A stretch of DNA of 64,000 bases, from the NCBI GenBank assembly GCA_010093685.1, contig MU006228.1, forward strand, positions 665,111-729,110. Reading direction: 5' to 3'. The DNA comes from Ophiobolus disseminans (Eukaryota; Ascomycota; Dothideomycetes; Pleosporales; Phaeosphaeriaceae). The notes under the pieces were generated by a model. That model searched no databases, was not told the DNA's origin, and worked only from the letters and a program-made list of their open reading frames with translations. Below are positions 52,726 to 64,000 of the stretch, in pieces. A program made the translations under genes and the position numbers. Numbering within the stretch: position 1 is the first letter of the stretch; the number at the start of each line of letters is the position of its first letter.

Positions 52726-55700
52726 TATCCTTTCGACCTTCTCTTGTGGTGGAAATTCTTGGTCGGCCGTGAAGAGATAAAGAGAACGTACAGGGAAACA
52801 CGGTATTTCTAGAAAAACTGTGCATGGCCAAACTTTCGCGAAAAGCGGTGTGAGGTGGAGCGCTCGGAGCGCACGCTAGCCCTGGTGCAGGCTAATGCTG
52901 ACCTGTGCGCACAACGCGGTGTCATGTGTCTCAGCTCGAAAGCGCAAGATGAGATCTTGAGATCGGAAAGGCACGCTGTGATACGGCGGGTTGTTGGCGC
53001 CCAAGGTTTCTGAGTCTTGCTGCGATATCTTGCAAGAGTCGGTGAAGTGCGGAGTCTACGTTTCGCCTCACGCGATGTCGGAGATTTGCCCGCAGTGTTC
53101 CCGATCAATGCTTGTCCCCGCTGTGATTGATGTTCAAAAGCAAGTGTCGTGATGCAATTATAGACGAGAACGGTGAGACTGTAGCACACCCATACTGCGG
53201 GGTCGGCGCGGCTGATTGCCTCGTGGGCAGCTTGAAGCGTCAAATGTAAGCGCGATACTCACCGAAATACTGCACAATCTATCGCTAGCCGGATGTCAGC
53301 GCTGGATCCGGCAACACTTTGCTGCAAGATATTGTTTCCGTAATGAGTTGTTTGGAACTTGACATGAGCTACCCAGATATATCGCAATGTTTTGCAAAAG
53401 TTCAAATGTTGCGGCCATAGACCGAGTCAGTCGAGAATACTGTTCTCAGCTGAGTAAACCACTGGTGAGATAAGGCGATTCTTGGCTCAAGATGCTCTTT
53501 GTGCTGATAGTACTCTGCGCATCCGGTGAGTTACTCAGCTCAGCATGGTTGCCGTGGTCACGCTGTTACAAAGCCAATTCTAGCAATTGAGCAACTTCGC
53601 CTGAGGCTTGCTTGCATACTGCTCACCTCGAACCAAGTAGATGAGACCATCTAGGTTTCCTCATTGATAACGTTGCTTGGCTACAGGTGAGAATGCGACT
53701 AGGCCGTACTGCGCGCTAAAGCTATTGATCGCCCTGCTGGCACGTCGAGTGTGAAGAGGCGGGAGCCCTGACTTGCGCGAAAAGAGCATGCTTGAAGGAG
53801 CAACTCGAACTGGTGAGCAGGTGTTGGATTGCCAATTTTGGCTACTAAAGTACGAAGGTTAATAGCCTGCAGAAAATGGTCAGTCATCCAAACGCCTTGG
53901 AACTGCTGACGGTGGCAAGCAAACGCGACAGACGATGACAGCCAGCCTTGACTGACGATGGCAGCCAGCCTTGATTAACGATAGTAGCTAGCCTTAACTG
54001 ACGATGGCAGCCAGCCTTTACTGAAGCTTAGAGCTAAGCTTTACCGGTGGAGCAAACGCATCCATAAGAAAGCGAGAGTTAATTGCAGACGGAAATCTGT
54101 CGCTCAATGACGCTTAACAGACGGCATGATGACCTTGATGAGCATGTTGTTGTGGTAGAAGTGGCCGCTGGACGGTTCGACGTATGTCCTTCCACTTCTG
54201 ATCCTGAGGTCTAGAGCAAGATTAACTCTGTTCCTCCTGGAGACTTGCGTAATATTGTCAGGCCTCTGTGCAAAGTGCTACCTCTGTGCATCAATCTCCG
54301 ACCCGCATCATGGCTATGGAAGTGTCTCGTGGGCGCCCTCGTGAGTGACAAACGGTGAAAGTCGGAGACGTGGAGTGCGTGTATCAGTTCCAGGCGCAGT
54401 CGATGCCTAGCGCGTGTGTGACTCTGGCAATGGTAACACTTCGGGTAGCGGCAGGTTACCAATAGTGAGCGGACCGTCGGGCTAGCCCTGTTCGTCAATA
54501 TGGAAAAGGCGTTGGCTCAGCTGTTCCGGGTACGCGTAGTAGGCGACTGAGACAATTCCCACAGGAAAGGTTACGTACGACTCCTGCAGCGTGAAAGTGG
54601 TATCTGACCGGGACGCATAGATGGCCGCCACAATGTGGCACTACTGTGGGTATCGGAACCCTGAGTTCGTCAGCTTCTGAGACCCAAGGCTTGGAAGCGG
54701 TTGTGGAGGAGGCATGCCACGGCCCTTGACGGTCCGCTCGATGTAGGGATCTCTGGGCTGTGGCTAGGTGCATGTGGCTTCAGTGTGCTGCGTCCGGGCA
54801 TCCGTGGTTCGCAGGTGTCAGAGTCTTGTTGACGTCTGCAGAGCCGCGCTAGAAGTGTCGAAGTCTTCGGCCAAGAGGCAGAGCGGACCATCGCATACAC
54901 AAGACATGCCTAGTTTCCGGGAGAGCGACTGACGGTCTACGTTTCCTTGAGCGACGTGCGGGGCAAACCGACTACTGAATAAAATGGAGTCACAATATAG
55001 CCAAAAGGCATTTGGTGTTCTTTCGATGCACGTGGTTTGACTCACCGGCGGCACAGTAAATTGGCCGCAGATTGTAGTAGCGTCGGATTTACTAAAACTT
55101 CTTGCTCATCACATGACGGCCGCAGCGCCGAACGGTACAGAGTTGCGCTGTCTTTCGGAGGGAGATACTGCATGCCTCCGCCGTCCTGCCAGAAGCCGTT
55201 CAGCTCGGCAGGGTGCGCGAACTGCTGTGCAATGCGTGTATTGATTGTTAATTGGGGTCCATTGGCGAATCAGAGAGTTGCAAAATCCGGTCAGCCAAGA
55301 GGAGCCTGGCACTCGATGCAGGGCGTCAGTAGCTCGGCCAGACTGCGTTCGAGTAACAGGGTGGTGATTGATGACTCTTGAAGACGTACGAGCGACTCTC
55401 CCCACTATGGCCGCCCTCATGGTTGACGCGGCCAAGGTGTGCAAAGGGAAGGGCGAAGGCGGGGCGCGGCGCTGGTGTCTTCTCACCGTCGAGCCAGGCC
55501 GACGATGGCGCGAATTGCACTGGATGCGCATGTTGCACAGGGGGTTTGCGCAATTCCCAACAGCCACATGGCAAAGTGCAATCAATATGGGGCGGGAAGC
55601 TGTGGCAGTGCGGTCTGCTGTGTTGCGGTGAGATAGCAGAGGGCTGCGCAATTGAGCAGTGCAAAGAGTGGGGAGAGACGCGGAGCTAGGACGAGGAAGG

Positions 55701-56451
55701 TGCAGCCGTGGCGGTGCCTCACAAGGCAGGAGCCACCAAGACAGGCAGCAACCACCCAGAGACACCCTAACACCCCCCAACGCCTGCGAACCCGGGCGGA
55801 GTATCGAATCACAGAACCGCAATCGCGGCGACTGACCTGATCTGACGCACAGCGGGAGCGCATGCTTTGCGAGCGAACATGTTTGCACTCGCGCTCAGGG
55901 ACGAAGAGGGCGCGAGCCTCGACTGCGACCGCCGTCTCGCGTCTGTTCCAGCCGGCAAACACCAGTAAAACATCGCAGCGCCCTCTGCGACAGCGAACTT
56001 CTAACGGTGGAGCGTGCCCAAACAGTCTCCGGCGGGTATAGGCCCTGTAGAGCTTGTCGTCATGCCCAAGTTCCTCCACCGCCCTCGCTAGAGCCCTGGC
56101 ACGTTAGGCCGCCGATAGCGTCTGCACGCCAACTTTAGCCCCAGGCTTCCACACACATCATGCTGCCAGGGTCATGCTAGTGTGACTGCGGCCTCCAGAT
56201 CGAGAGGAATATATATACTCACCCACGCCCCTCCATGGTTGTTACAACACTCAGCATATCCATCATCATACCGACTAGGAACACTTGCACCATCGACTTT
56301 GACTTCACTCACCAGAGTCAACAACACTTCGACACTAAAGTCACTCTTGGCCGAGAGTGACTTCATCGCTACCATTCCATACCATCTTGGCACTCACGTC
56401 ACAACGGCCCCCAGACTGCGTTCTATTCTCAAGAACTCAACCACCACCAAC
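52726..56451. other. Gene-poor stretch, 3.7 kb
   Basis: No gene I can support. It holds the 23-bp tandem array at 53930-54021 and, at 55.1-56.1 kb, a G+C-rich segment in which long open frames occur on several frames of both strands. Such frames arise by chance in G+C-rich DNA and their translations look unnatural. The last few hundred bases are the promoter and leader of the CxxC protein gene. Confidence 0.4.
53930..54021 (+). repeat. 23-bp tandem array, four copies, RIP-like third copy
   Basis: Copies at 53930-53952, 53953-53975, 53976-53998 and 53999-54021, built on TGACGATGGCAGCC followed by AGCCTTGAC. Copies 1, 2 and 4 differ from the consensus by one or two bases. Copy 3 has five changes, all C:G to T:A, at unit positions 2, 8, 10, 14 and 21. 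These are exactly the five CpA/TpG dinucleotides of the unit, each now TpA. Confidence 0.92.
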
Positions 56452-57192
56452 ATGCCTTACATCCGCAACACCATGCCTACTGCCATCTCACAGCCCTCCT
56501 CCCCGAAGAAGGAGCGAGTGGTTGGCTTCCACACGGACCCAGTGGAGGGCGTCTCTCGACCAGTGAACACCGCAGAGTCTTGGGCCGCCTACCACTTCGA
56601 GACACATGCTCGCAAGTGTGCCTACTGCCACAACCCATACGAGGTCCACCGCAACCGTGAGCAACTCTGTGAAGCCGGCCACCGCCTGGCCCAGGAAGTC
56701 ACACGGTTCATCTACAACAAAGTCGACGGCAACACATATTCCACAGTCGAAGAAGACAGCAAGCCCGTCCGTGTAGAGCTCCCAGTCGGCTACGTCGAGG
56801 TCACCAGCCTCCTCAAGGCCATTGAGCGCAGCCTGCGGCACCGATCCCGCCGCTCATTCGTCTCCATGGACCGCAGCTACTACGTCGCTCCACGGGCACC
56901 CGCATCACCACCCAAGCGAACTTCCTCTGTTAAAGTCTCGCAAGACTCCAAGACTAAGACCAAGTCGTCACGACCACGATCTGGCGAGATTGTCGACTGG
57001 CCCGACCGCGTTGAGCACCAGCCCAAGCCGAATCGAGTCCTCTCTGAGATCAGCAACACCGTAAACTCAAAGCGCGGCTCCCTTTACGAGGAGGACATGG
57101 CCAAGCGCCGAAGCAAGAACTACGCTGTGGAGGTCCGCGAGCCAACCGTGCGCGACATCCGCGACCACCGCTCGTCTGGCTACTACCGTTGA
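56452..57192 (+). CDS. Conserved-looking fungal protein with CxxC motif
   Basis: 246 residues from the ATG in aacATGccttacatc; the frame is open 90 codons further upstream but that part looks like leader. A compact block around residues 45-90 (AAYHFETHARKCAYC, HNPYEVHRNREQLC, RLAQEVTRFIYNKVDGNTYST) has a CxxC and a third Cys that might bind a metal. After a strand-rich VELPVGYVEVTSLLKAIERSL segment the C-terminus is basic, S/P-rich and disordered (RRSFVSMDRSYY, SSRPRSGEIVDWP). No domain recognised. Codon use is strongly C-ending, suggesting an expressed gene. Confidence 0.72.
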   Translation: MPYIRNTMPTAISQPSSPKKERVVGFHTDPVEGVSRPVNTAESWAAYHFETHARKCAYCHNPYEVHRNREQLCEAGHRLAQEVTRFIYNKVDGNTYSTVEEDSKPVRVELPVGYVEVTSLLKAIERSLRHRSRRSFVSMDRSYYVAPRAPASPPKRTSSVKVSQDSKTKTKSSRPRSGEIVDWPDRVEHQPKPNRVLSEISNTVNSKRGSLYEEDMAKRRSKNYAVEVREPTVRDIRDHRSSGYYR

Positions 57193-60100
57193 TCGATGAC
57201 TTGAAAGGAATTTGATCGCCACACACTATACAACCCTCTCACCCGGTCACACGGTCACGATCAAACGATCCGACGCCAACGCCACGAACCCTCCGCGGAC
57301 GCTGAAAAAGCTCCGCACCAAACCGCTGCTGCATATTCGCAACTACATGGACTGCACTTTGCTCTTTGTTTGCTTTGCTTTGCACTTTTACAAGTCGGAC
57401 GGGATGCGCATGGGGCCTGCATCCGAAAGGAGCAGAGCCGGGATAATGATGGAATGCTCCACCCATGATGGGGTGTCGAGGGGAGGGTGATGCAACCTGG
57501 AATTGCTGGGCATGACGACGTACGAGGAGGACTAGCTAGTAGATCGAATTCGAACGTTTGAACCCCACATTACTTGCTTTCATGAAACGTTTCCGTGACT
57601 TCCGTTGCCATAGACTACTAACAATAGCTACAAAACCTCAAAACTTGAAAATTTCATGACACCATGGACTTCGACTACGCTCTGACGATAGTGCATTTTA
57701 ACAACTCAAATCCTTCCCGCCCTTTTCGTCCCTCAAAACTGTGTTCACAAAAATTGCACACCACACCCATCCTGACGCTAACCCCCATCCACCGTCCATC
57801 TGAGACATGCACACTCCCGAACAATGACTCCCACCTCTACTGCAGCACACCCATGCAACCATATCGCTCATGTGCCCCAGGCGATATATTGATCTGCGCA
57901 GCCGGATACAAGGGTCACACACACATGTTTGCGCTTTCTTTGTTTGCTATCGTGAGTGTACGCGTTTGCGCGAATGCAGGGCAGATTACGACGTCTCGTG
58001 GTGTGGGGAACAAGGTGAAACTGAAATAGAGTGCATGGCGTGTATCTTGATTTTCGAGGCGTCATGAAATCTTACTGCATGGGCTGTGTCGACATTTCAG
58101 CTTGTCTGGTGTGTATCAGGATTCTTGGATTTTGAAGGTTCGGGGCGGACGGCAGGGTCCAGGCGCGGGTGGGATGGATGGGTGGGCTTATCGATAAGAT
58201 ACCTTGGAATGCGGATGCAAGGGGAAGTGTGACTCGACGATGTGTGACTCGGTGGTGTGGAATGTGAGACATGATAATAGTGGTGGCTAGGCAGACGTGT
58301 GAGGGTTGTAGATAAGTAGAACAGTGGGTCTACACCTTGATGTGTGTCTGCGCTGATTAGAGGCGATGTGGTTTGATGCCTGGCCCATCCCTACTAGGAT
58401 AATCACGCATCTTTCTCATCTTCCCTACTTCTCAGTGTCTTCACTCTATTCCTCAATCATGATCATTCCGGTCGTCCTTATCGATAGCGGATGATCCTTC
58501 TTCGCTTCACGACTCAGGTAAAGAACACGTCTTCTTGACAGTCTGGGATCACCTGGGCGGCAGAAAATATCGCTGGTAAAGATCAACATTTGAAGCCTCA
58601 CGATGCCCAAAGTTGATGCATGATACTCAAATAGGACTGCATATTCGGCTTTGTGTAGTTGTTGAGGTTAATGATCGTAGGTGTGTATACGTGTCCCGGA
58701 TCAACATTAGGAAGACATCGAAATCCGTACCACCCCCAGAATTTTCGAGTGGCTCGATATTTCCTTCTTGACTTCAGGTACCGGTAATTCAACACTTCCA
58801 AAAGGAGTCGTCGTTCCAGAACTTCGAACACTCCACAGCAGAAGCAAAAATTGTGTCAATCGAACACTCAGCGCCCAAATGCCCCGCTGTCCCTCAACAC
58901 CATGACTTGACAGCGGCCAATGTGGATACAGCATCACCAACACTCTGGTAAATTCGCGCAAGTGCCGAACAGTTGTCAGATGTTTGCACAATCCACATTG
59001 ACTTTCCAGCGTCATCCCAGCTCTTCGCCAGGCACATCCTCGCACAGCAGTCCGACCCCGCAATCACCATTCATCGCGATAGGTTCGTAATTCTTCGATT
59101 ATCAAGCGAGGTGATCTCTCGCAAGGGTCGCTCTGCAAGCGTGCATTCGCGAGATGGAGTCTCACCGACTTTGCTCTTGACACCGGTTCTGCACGCACAT
59201 GCAGCCAGTCGCAGCGTGCATGCATTGCAGCCTCACCGGTGAAGCCACTCTTGACCACTTTCTCGACATCCGAGGTTCTCGAGGACGGACATGCGATTGT
59301 AGATCATCGGCGTCGGCCGTATATCATTTCGCGACAACTGCAGATGATTAATCGCGCGACTGCCAACTCAGCGTTTTTCGGTGCTTCTTCGCAGTGTTCG
59401 CAATGCCAGCGTGTCAAGGTCCAGCATCTGAGCATCCCATCCGCAACGAAACATCTCCACACCCATCCGTCCTTCTCCACCGGCGGCCCCTCTCGGACAC
59501 CGTCCCAAACGTGTTATCGCTGTAACAAGGTCCCCGCTGCCGACGCGCCCAACCTTCATCACGTTATTGCACAATGGGCCAAACAACCGCGCATTGACGG
59601 GAGAGCGCTGCAACGTCTGACATGGCTGTGCCGGTTTCATAGCGCGGCAGAAAAAGCGCCCGGGATTGGTCAATGGCGTGGTGTTTGGTAATGCACTATT
59701 TCGTACAAAAGAAGGCCGAGGCGCAGCAAGCTCCAGGGCTGAGCAAGCGCGAACCGTTCAGCCACCGTTCGCACATCAAGTTTCCAACACGAGCATGCCA
59801 TCGCATCTGGACGGCAGCTGAAAAGAGGTGGAAATGAGCAATACGAGTCTGCATCGGTTTTAACGGCATCGTCGTCGGTGTTCGCGATGAATGCGAACTG
59901 TAGGCTTGGAAACGGGGGCCATTGCCGCGTTGCGACCCCCACAGCCCTATCTCGAAATAGCGCCATGCGAGAAATACTGCGCCGCGGGTGATTGTTTCGA
60001 ATTCAAACATCGAGGTATCCAATGATGGGACGCTTTTCTGCCAGACATGGGTTGGGGCACTGACGCAGGTACTGCCTCAACCTACGCGTGGAGCGACGAG

Positions 60101-63100
60101 ATGGATGGCCTAGAGCTACTGGGAATGTGATCGTGGAGAAGAGCTATACATAGTTTCGAACCTGGTGTCTATCCTGGGACTTGTTAGACGCGCTCTCGAC
60201 ACTGTGGTCAAACCTTCATGTTGCATTGAGTTCTGGACTTGAGAGTCGTCGCAAGCTATGGGGCCGAGATTGTTGCATCGTTGCAATGGAGGGTGAGGCA
60301 CAGCTCTTTCAGTCCGAGGGCAACGTCATGATGTCCGGTAAGTACACCGGTTCAAACTTTCTCAACAGTTTCATCAAGTCACATAAAGCGATCGAGATGG
60401 TATAGTCTTCCCTCGGTATCCGAACAAACTGAACGTCCTGGAATGGCACAGTGCACTGTGATTGCAGAAGATCGGATGTCCAGTACGTCACCCGTCAGCC
60501 CTTGAGATGGATTTAGGCGACGTGCTGAATCAGTTGGTCATACGTTGCATCACTGTACAGCGAGGAAAACTGATGAAAGATACGTATTCCGTAGCAGCAC
60601 CTAGACCCCTTCAAGCACGCTTCCACCTCTTGCCTTCCCTGACTACTCCATACACACAACTCCAGATGCACAGCCTCAATGATATCCGCCCCGTCTCCTT
60701 ACTCACAACTCCCCATTAGAAAGCCCTGGAACGGGAAAAGGCTACCAAAATGACAGTAAGACTGGCAGTGCCTGGTTCGAACTAATGTAAAGCTGAATGT
60801 CCCGTTCCACACATCACCCTCCCATCGCGAATCCGCTCATTAACAGTGCGCAATGTCCTTCAACACCCACCGTAGTTCGACGGAGACTGTACAAAGGAAC
60901 GTGCGCAAAACTACATAAGCATGACGTCTGTTCGTAGAAGATGCGTGCTGAGGATGCGACGATGTTTTCGGCGACGGGTACGCTATGCATGGGTGCTTGA
61001 TTATCAAGCAGCTTAAAATTTCTGTCGCTGAGGATGTGATGATGTCTTCCAATATGTGTAAGTTATGCATGGGCGCTGAATTATCGAGCAGCTCGATATT
61101 CCTGTCGCTGAGACTTTGGGGGTCATGATTGATTATGGTTTACGCTAGTGTACCGTCCCCACTGCTGCTAGGAAAGATGTTCATCTTGTTTTAGTGCTGG
61201 TTTGGGTGTTCGTGGGTAGGTGAGCCAAGAAGAATGTGCCGGAAGTGGATGGTGTCTCCTGGTGACTGATGGACGCGTCTCAATCGCATATCAACAATTA
61301 TTGAGTTTTGAATTGGGATGTGAGTGGTTGTTGAGTTCTCAACTAAATTCTTGCGTAAGTCCAGTGTGTACAATCATAAACAGCGGCTTCGAAATGACCT
61401 GAAATATTGCTGCATTCAAAACAAGTTTCACGCCCAGTGTCAAGGCATCGTCCTTAACGCCATTTCATGCTATGCTGAGTTTATGATACAAGATATGTAC
61501 ACCCATCTTAGACTTGCTGTTGTGCTCGTAGGGCCAGCGTCGTGCAAGGACCACTGCCTGCCCTCCATGCCTGCGACATACATCTTGCCCATAGCTGGAC
61601 ATCGCGGTGCTTGTGCTTGGCGTCTATGGCGTGTAGGGAGCCGTTTAGAATTGTCCATCCCGTGACTGGGTGCCTATTTCTTGCCGCGCTTCGCCTCAAG
61701 GAAGAGTACTTGTTTCCGCACTGCCATCTAGTCAGCATCCTGTCCGTCCTGCTTATCCACCTCTCCTCAAACCACCATATGATGGCATACACACAACGGT
61801 CTGCATCACGTGCAACCATGCAACGGAAGGTGCGATACTCGTCGGCATAATCTAGGAAGGAGCAGAGGTAGGCGTACCAATGGGATCGTATTTAAGCATG
61901 CTCAGCGGTTGATGTGCGCGCGGCCGTTGCATCGTCCGGTAGTAGCCTGTCATGGCCATTGAAAGCAGGCGCACCATGATGGTACGCGACTTTGCTGTTC
62001 ATAATGTCGTTAGTGGAAGTGTGAGGTGGATGCGGGAAAGCGGGTTACAAGACGGGCAGGTGGTATAGGGAGTTGCGGAACGGTAAAAGACTAGGGACAG
62101 TATGAGAAGTAATTGGTGCGTACCTTTCTTCGCCATTGTGACACGCTGCTGGTTGTGAAGCGCTGGTGATGCTCGTGATGCCGAAGCTTGAGGTTTCGCG
62201 ATGCGAGATTCCGACGGCTGGATTTCGGCGCGAGCTGGTAGCCAATCACAGGCTGTTGAGGTCCGCCCCTCCCAATTGCGCCCACGTTGTTCCAATCTTT
62301 CATCTTTCAACGCCGCGCAATGTCTTTTTCATCCCATCCAATCCTAATCCCGCTGTATAAATCTTTGACGTTCATTTATTGAATCAATATCCTTGTTGTC
62401 ATTGTCAGCTCGTTAGATTCCCCCCGCTTTCCCCCGAAAGCTTCATAGGTACTCCGTTGATCGATTGTGAAACCTACAACCGAATGTTTTATATCACAAC
62501 TCATGGTCCAGTTTATTGTTTCGTCAATCATTGAGTCTGTTCCAACCAAGACCAAGCGGGCCGCGTTCGTCGAAGAAAATTAACGCGCATCGAAGGACCT
62601 AAATCGACCTTATATTTGGATATATACACAGCCAATAAGGTGGGACTCGCAAAACTTAGCTCTACGTTGCGTTGTTGATTTCTACACGGGACGAATTGAC
62701 TTATACTCGTGACAGTATTCTTGTGACGGTTTATGAGGATCGTGTGTCACGTGTGCTGCGTGCGGTGGTCTGGTGCTGCTTCCTCCCTTATTTAGCACCT
62801 CTTACCTCAACAGTATCGTAGATACGTCATGTAAACAGACCCTGCCACCAGTGCTGCTGCCAGCCTTCTGAGAGGTCCACACAAGCAGCACAGAACAACA
62901 GAACAATACACTTCAATATATTGCATTCTCACACCGCAACAATTCTTCTATCGGGTCTTTCTATTACTATAAGATAAACTGCTCAACAGCGAAGGTTGCA
63001 AGCACACTAAAAGCTCTAGATGAAATGACTTCGTCATGTTCAAATCAAGAAAACTTCCAAAAGCAGGTACATCTTCTTGCACGCTCTCTGAAAGAACTAC

Positions 63101-64000
63101 GAGACGCTGGCCCCATCTTTCAAGGGTATTAGTTTACTGTGGACATTTTCGACTCGCTCGAATCAAGTGTGATTTGCGTGGCATCGCTAACGACCTGCAC
63201 GCCAATACAGCCCAAACCGAACTAAGTCGCTCATATTCAAGGTTGTCATTATCCCTCAGTCCCTAAATAACGCATGCTGACATTAACGAGATGCGAGAAT
63301 ATATCCAAAGAAATGCACAAGCAGTTGAGTAGCCAGGAGTTAATGGTAAGCTTCTTTACCGATAACTTCTTCGGCGAACGGGTGGCTTGGTTGGCACACT
63401 GGTTTCTGATTACTCTCATGGCCTCGGCAAAAAGTATCTTCGAAGCCATCCGCTAAACGCCAGTCGCACTCAAGGAACTGAACCGCTCCTCTATGGAAAC
63501 AGTGCACCCTGCGGTTGGAGGCGAGTTGGTTTACTCCGCGGGGATGTAGGAGGCGATCGACTTCCGCATGTTAAACACTATTGGCATCGGTTGCTAACAC
63601 CACTGCGGCGAGACGGAGGCAAAGTGTCCATTCAGCCTTCCACGAATCCGGTTTTGGAAGACGCTCGCCGTAACGAGAGTTAGAAATTGCATGTGCGAGG
63701 GAGCAACATGGTAGGAAGAATGCGAAGTTGTGCTGCTCAAGAGCACGATTGGTGACTGTAATTGGGGGTGGAATAGGACGTCGAGCCGACACGGAGAAAG
63801 GAGGAGTAGAACGCGTATGTAAGTATGTCAGTGTGTCTTCTAGCTGGTGCGATTGCCGATGTTGCTTTTGTGTACGTGTTTAGCTTTTCGTGAATGCGAG
63901 TGGTTGAAGTGACGTGCAATGAAGACATGAAGAGCTTGCACCCGACGAAGATGCCACGGGAGGGTTAGAAGTCGAATTTCATGCTTTCGTGGATACCGAA
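57193..64000. other. Gene desert, 6.8 kb
   Basis: No open frame here shows a domain, signal peptide, splice-supported extension or protein-like composition that I trust. Noted pieces: a plus-strand frame at 59239-59691 with two CxxC pairs, a minus-strand frame at 60309-60491 with protein-like character, a diverged 78-bp tandem duplication at 60947-61102, and a CACGTG at about 62748-62753. It could hold an lncRNA, weakly conserved secreted peptides with several introns, or decayed repeats. Confidence 0.4.
60947..61102 (+). repeat. Diverged 78-bp tandem duplication
   Basis: Two adjacent units, about 60947-61024 and 61025-61102, each start GCTGAGGATG, share a central TATGCATGGG and end near CTGTC. 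A third start (GCTGAGACTT) follows. The two copies differ at roughly a third of positions with many transitions. No coding use is evident. Confidence 0.65.

Noticed and set aside
55109..55888. 259-codon minus-strand frame
   Set aside because: R/P/S/A-rich translation without structure, overlapped by other long frames in a G+C-rich segment; best explained by chance.
59239..59691. 150-codon plus-strand frame with CSQC and CYRC pairs as a zinc-finger protein
   Set aside because: Spacing fits no known finger, there is no good start context, and the rest of the translation is not protein-like.
63036..63266. Plus-strand frame near the right edge, and a short MTSSCSNQENFQ frame at about 63.03 kb
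   Set aside because: Short, no splice-supported extension and no motif; left within the desert description.
1..64000. CRISPR arrays, rRNA or tRNA genes, bacterial operons
   Set aside because: No regularly spaced repeat-spacer pattern, no rRNA-like segment and no convincing T-arm/anticodon structure seen by eye; the gene structure is eukaryotic.

Overview
The window is chromosomal DNA of a filamentous ascomycete (Pezizomycotina). A Dothideomycete is my best guess, but the sequence alone does not prove it. The reasons are: short introns (about 45-65 nt) with GTATGT/GTAAGT donors and CTAAC-like branch points, monocistronic genes on both strands, HET-domain genes, nucleoside-phosphorylase/NACHT/ankyrin NLR genes, a Zn2Cys6 regulator, a UstYa (DUF3328) protein, small secreted cysteine-containing proteins, Fot1/pogo and Tc1 transposons, and RIP-like C:G to T:A mutations. 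Exon coordinates are hand-derived from splice signals and reading frames.

0-9.4 kb is ordinary gene space: a small mitochondrial membrane protein, a tiny secreted protein, a UstYa-like protein, a GNAT acetyltransferase, an FMP52-like NAD(P)-binding protein and a Zn2Cys6 regulator. 9.4-12.1 kb holds three unrecognised genes. 12.9-21 kb is dynamic. It contains a PNP-NACHT-ankyrin NLR with an in-frame stop and about fourteen near-identical ankyrin repeats, a frameshifted Tc1/mariner transposase, a truncated ORF of unknown family, and a 5'- and 3'-truncated NB-ARC/TPR NLR fragment with its own in-frame stop.

21.3-40.4 kb returns to gene space: two unrecognised genes, an F-box-like protein, an alpha/beta hydrolase, a six-cysteine secreted protein, a 312-residue secreted protein, a Dal5-type MFS transporter, a degenerate locus, a 608-residue low-complexity protein and a PEBP-family protein. 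40.8-51.4 kb is a HET-domain cluster. One gene is broken by a CAA to TAA type stop, one is intact, and one is a degenerate paralogue with two frameshifts. A nearly complete Fot1/pogo element (TIRs, TA duplication, three in-frame stops) and a four-helix membrane protein lie between them. A MYND protein follows. 52.7-64 kb is gene-poor. It holds a conserved CxxC protein at 56.4 kb, a 23-bp tandem array in which one copy has every CpA/TpG converted to TpA, and a diverged 78-bp tandem duplication.

The most notable theme is self/non-self recognition. Five HET or NLR loci lie within about 38 kb, and four of them carry inactivating changes, two at strongly conserved residues. They sit beside inactivated transposons, which suggests a graveyard of incompatibility and innate-immunity genes with one HET gene and possibly the ankyrin NLR still of interest. 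I found no system that I can call wholly new.
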